A stretch of DNA of 64,000 bases from Taenia hydatigena. Taxonomy: Eukaryota > Platyhelminthes > Cestoda > Cyclophyllidea > Taeniidae. Positions 62,224 through 64,000 of this stretch are shown here, piece after piece. Below the pieces are notes generated by a model. That model did not search any database. It had not been told where the DNA came from and was given only the letters and a program-made list of their open reading frames with translations. Both the position numbers and the translations under genes were made by a program. Location of the stretch: the NCBI GenBank assembly GCA_036345935.2, contig JADWOT020001418.1, forward strand, positions 62,001 through 126,000, written 5' to 3'. The stretch's first letter is position 1, and the number at the start of each line of letters is the position of its first letter.

Positions 62224-63124
62224 ATGAGGATGTTGCTCGAAAATTGGTCGTTGCTTTCTTCCTATGAGAGACGTGGCGAGAAATCGTTTGCTGGAACATT
62301 TGTCCATTTCCAAATTGCTTAGTTCCTGATGCATTTGCTCGCCTTTCATGCGCTTCAATAGCTTCGTTACAATTGGTGGTGGCTGACATTTGTGATGTGC
62401 TCAATTACTTGTGCGAGAGTGTGGGGTGCCATTCGTTGACAAGGCTTCTTAGTCGACAAAATAAAACTCAGTGATAATGGCGGTGGAAAAAGTTTGCTTA
62501 GAACTAGCGAGTAGGATGGTTACATCAAATTCTGAATGTAAAATATCGCAGTATAATGTGGAATAATGAAAGGACTTCATACGCTCTATCCTCTCCACCC
62601 GTCAGCAACTATTTATCTGCACGGCCGATTACCCATCCACCCACTCACTCAATCAATCAATCGGCAGTTCTCCTGCCCACTACTATTTCTCCCTACGACC
62701 ACTGTGAATATCGATATGCCGATCTGACGTACAAGGGTGATGACTTGAGCGTATTAAAGGTATTCACTGATGTGACTTGGAGAAAGGGTTGGAGAAAGGA
62801 GCAGAAGGGGGGACGATGGAACGCCGGAAACAAGCTGATGGGTTCCCATCTCCAGCTCAATTAATCGCACATCTGCAGCACACACGGCCAAGCACTGGTT
62901 TGCCGATTGACCCAAAATCTCCCTCAGCTACCCTACAGTGCCTACCTACACCGCCTTGTTGCCCTCATCAGTGGGACGAGCAAAGGTGATTGCAATGTGC
63001 GATGTGGTGCTGAAAGTGGCCGTTAACGTGTTTACACATCCACTACGATCTCTTTTTATCCATCTGCCCCTCAGCTACAACGCCGTTCAGGTGACGACGA
63101 CTTAGAGGACCTGGTTCTAGTATT

Positions 63125-63394
63125 TTAGGTATCGACTATGTGCAAGGCGTTGCCGGTCTTACGTTTCCTGTGCTCAGTGTGCATGACGGGGCCGCGAATG
63201 AGGGTACCTGGAAAGAACTTAAGCAAACAGCAATCTCCCTACAAATGGGCTCATCAATTCTAAACACTTATCGGTGACTTAAAAGAGACCGAAATGCTCT
63301 TGAATTTTACGCGAGATAAAAAATAAGCTAGCGGATTAGTTCCGTCAATGTTCCCAACCACAATACGCGAAGCTTGAATAATCCGAGCGCACAT
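63125..63394 (-). pseudogene. Histone H4 pseudogene (copy d2)
   Basis: Minus-strand 63220-63125 reads KFFPGTLIRGPVMHTEHRK and RKTGNALHIVDT before TAA. The ATG-equivalent is at 63394-63392. Its closest relative is the copy at 40157. Confidence 0.7.
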
Positions 63395-63744
63395 CCAAAC
63401 GTGGAGTACGACTACGTTACCATTGGCACTCACCAATGCAATTTTATATCGAGAACATGAGAGACAAACCTTACAAAGTTGGCAACACCTGGTCGATAGA
63501 AACAGGTCCAAAAACCTGCCCTCATTTGGACATTATAACTGCTGGGATCTGTGCCGTGTACAGGACAATTATTTACTACCAATTTTCAGAGAACAGAGAA
63601 AAGGAAGAAAGGGAATTTAACCGCTTCTCTGATAATGCGCAGCCTCTCCCAAAATCATTACTCCTTGACAAAATTTAACGTAGAGAGTAGAAACAGAGAA
63701 CCACTCTATCGGTCTCGAGCTTCCCTTTCTCCAATGCCCCGCTA

Positions 63745-64000
63745 ACTTCAAGAGATATAGAGTTTGGTCGAATGAGGCATCAGTCGTTCCAGACCACACA
63801 AAGTAGGCGAGAAATGGGCCAACAATAACCAACCAGACAGAGCTTGACAGGTTCCTTAGCTTGGCAAATTACTACAGACGTTTTGTTAAAGGCTTTACTG
63901 AGATCACTAGCCCTGCATTAATTAACCAAAAAGCTGGCAAACACGTGGGAGGACGAGCATATCGAAGTGAAGTACAGAGGCCAGTGACGCCTGCCCCCAT
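63745..64000 (+). mobile_element. Ty3/gypsy RT fragment (copy d), cut by window end
   Basis: The plus strand reads ARNGPTITNQTEL, DRFLSLANYYRRFVKGF, then a tether ending EVQRPVTPAP at the last bases. It is nearly identical to copy a and continues toward block G-type sequence, so another composite unit likely starts beyond the window. Confidence 0.85.

Larger units (their letters stand above)
60215..63700 (-). repeat. Block U copy d with internal tandem duplication
   Basis: Reverse complement of 39900-41945 plus 42985-43120. It carries two H4 remnants (61954-62223 and 63125-63394), because a segment of about 1.2-1.5 kb is present twice: 62570-63110 repeats 61300-61920, and 62224-62460 repeats 60730-60990. 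The duplication junction falls exactly at the H4 ATG (62223-62221), which fuses the small conserved frame in phase with the H4 start, giving an 89-codon frame (62358-62089). Confidence 0.75.

Noticed and set aside
1..64000. CRISPR array, bacterial operon, riboswitch or rRNA gene
   Set aside because: No regularly spaced short repeats, Shine-Dalgarno-led ORF series or rRNA motifs are visible; the content is eukaryotic.

Overview
The window looks like a piece of animal-type nuclear genome. No long open reading frames or bacterial operons are present. There are eukaryotic tRNA-Arg genes, a gene split into short exons with GT/AG introns, degraded core-histone genes, Ty3/gypsy retrotransposon fragments and several repeat families. 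A flatworm would fit, but the species cannot be read from the sequence and that is only a guess.

Region 1 (1-1.2 kb): the minus strand carries four short exons, each encoding one C2H2 zinc finger. They are separated by introns of 83-238 bp, with GT/AG borders and matching phase at every junction. This is the best-supported protein gene here, and it is invisible to ORF calling because each exon is only 75-105 bp.

Region 2 (1.2-31 kb): sparse sequence. It holds two apparently intact tRNA-Arg genes (TCG and TCT anticodons), a tRNA-Arg pseudogene and a tRNA-like SINE head. It also holds a 200-bp dispersed repeat (two copies), a 350-420-bp repeat R1 (three copies, two of them nearly identical and inverted), and a few exon-like open stretches that I cannot name.

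Region 3 (31.7-64 kb): a graveyard of core-histone genes embedded in large duplications. There is an H2B pseudogene at 31.7 kb, an H2A pseudogene at 33.0-33.3 kb (minus), an H2A-like 5' fragment at 46.1 kb, and four H4-derived pseudogenes (40.2, 50.3, 62.0 and 63.2 kb). The H4 copies sit in a repeated block (block U). In every U copy that can be followed far enough, a Ty3/gypsy reverse transcriptase fragment lies next to it on the opposite strand. Downstream of the RT fragments comes either gypsy RNase H (49.3 kb) or an intron-bearing gene-like block (block G), and then a ~175-bp satellite. From 55.2 to 64 kb the order RT - G - satellite - U - RT reads as one period of a composite tandem unit of about 8.5 kb. 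At 35.6-43.3 kb and 48.8-51.1 kb related units lie in other orientations and are rearranged.

All protein assignments rest on motifs read by eye. No database search was run.
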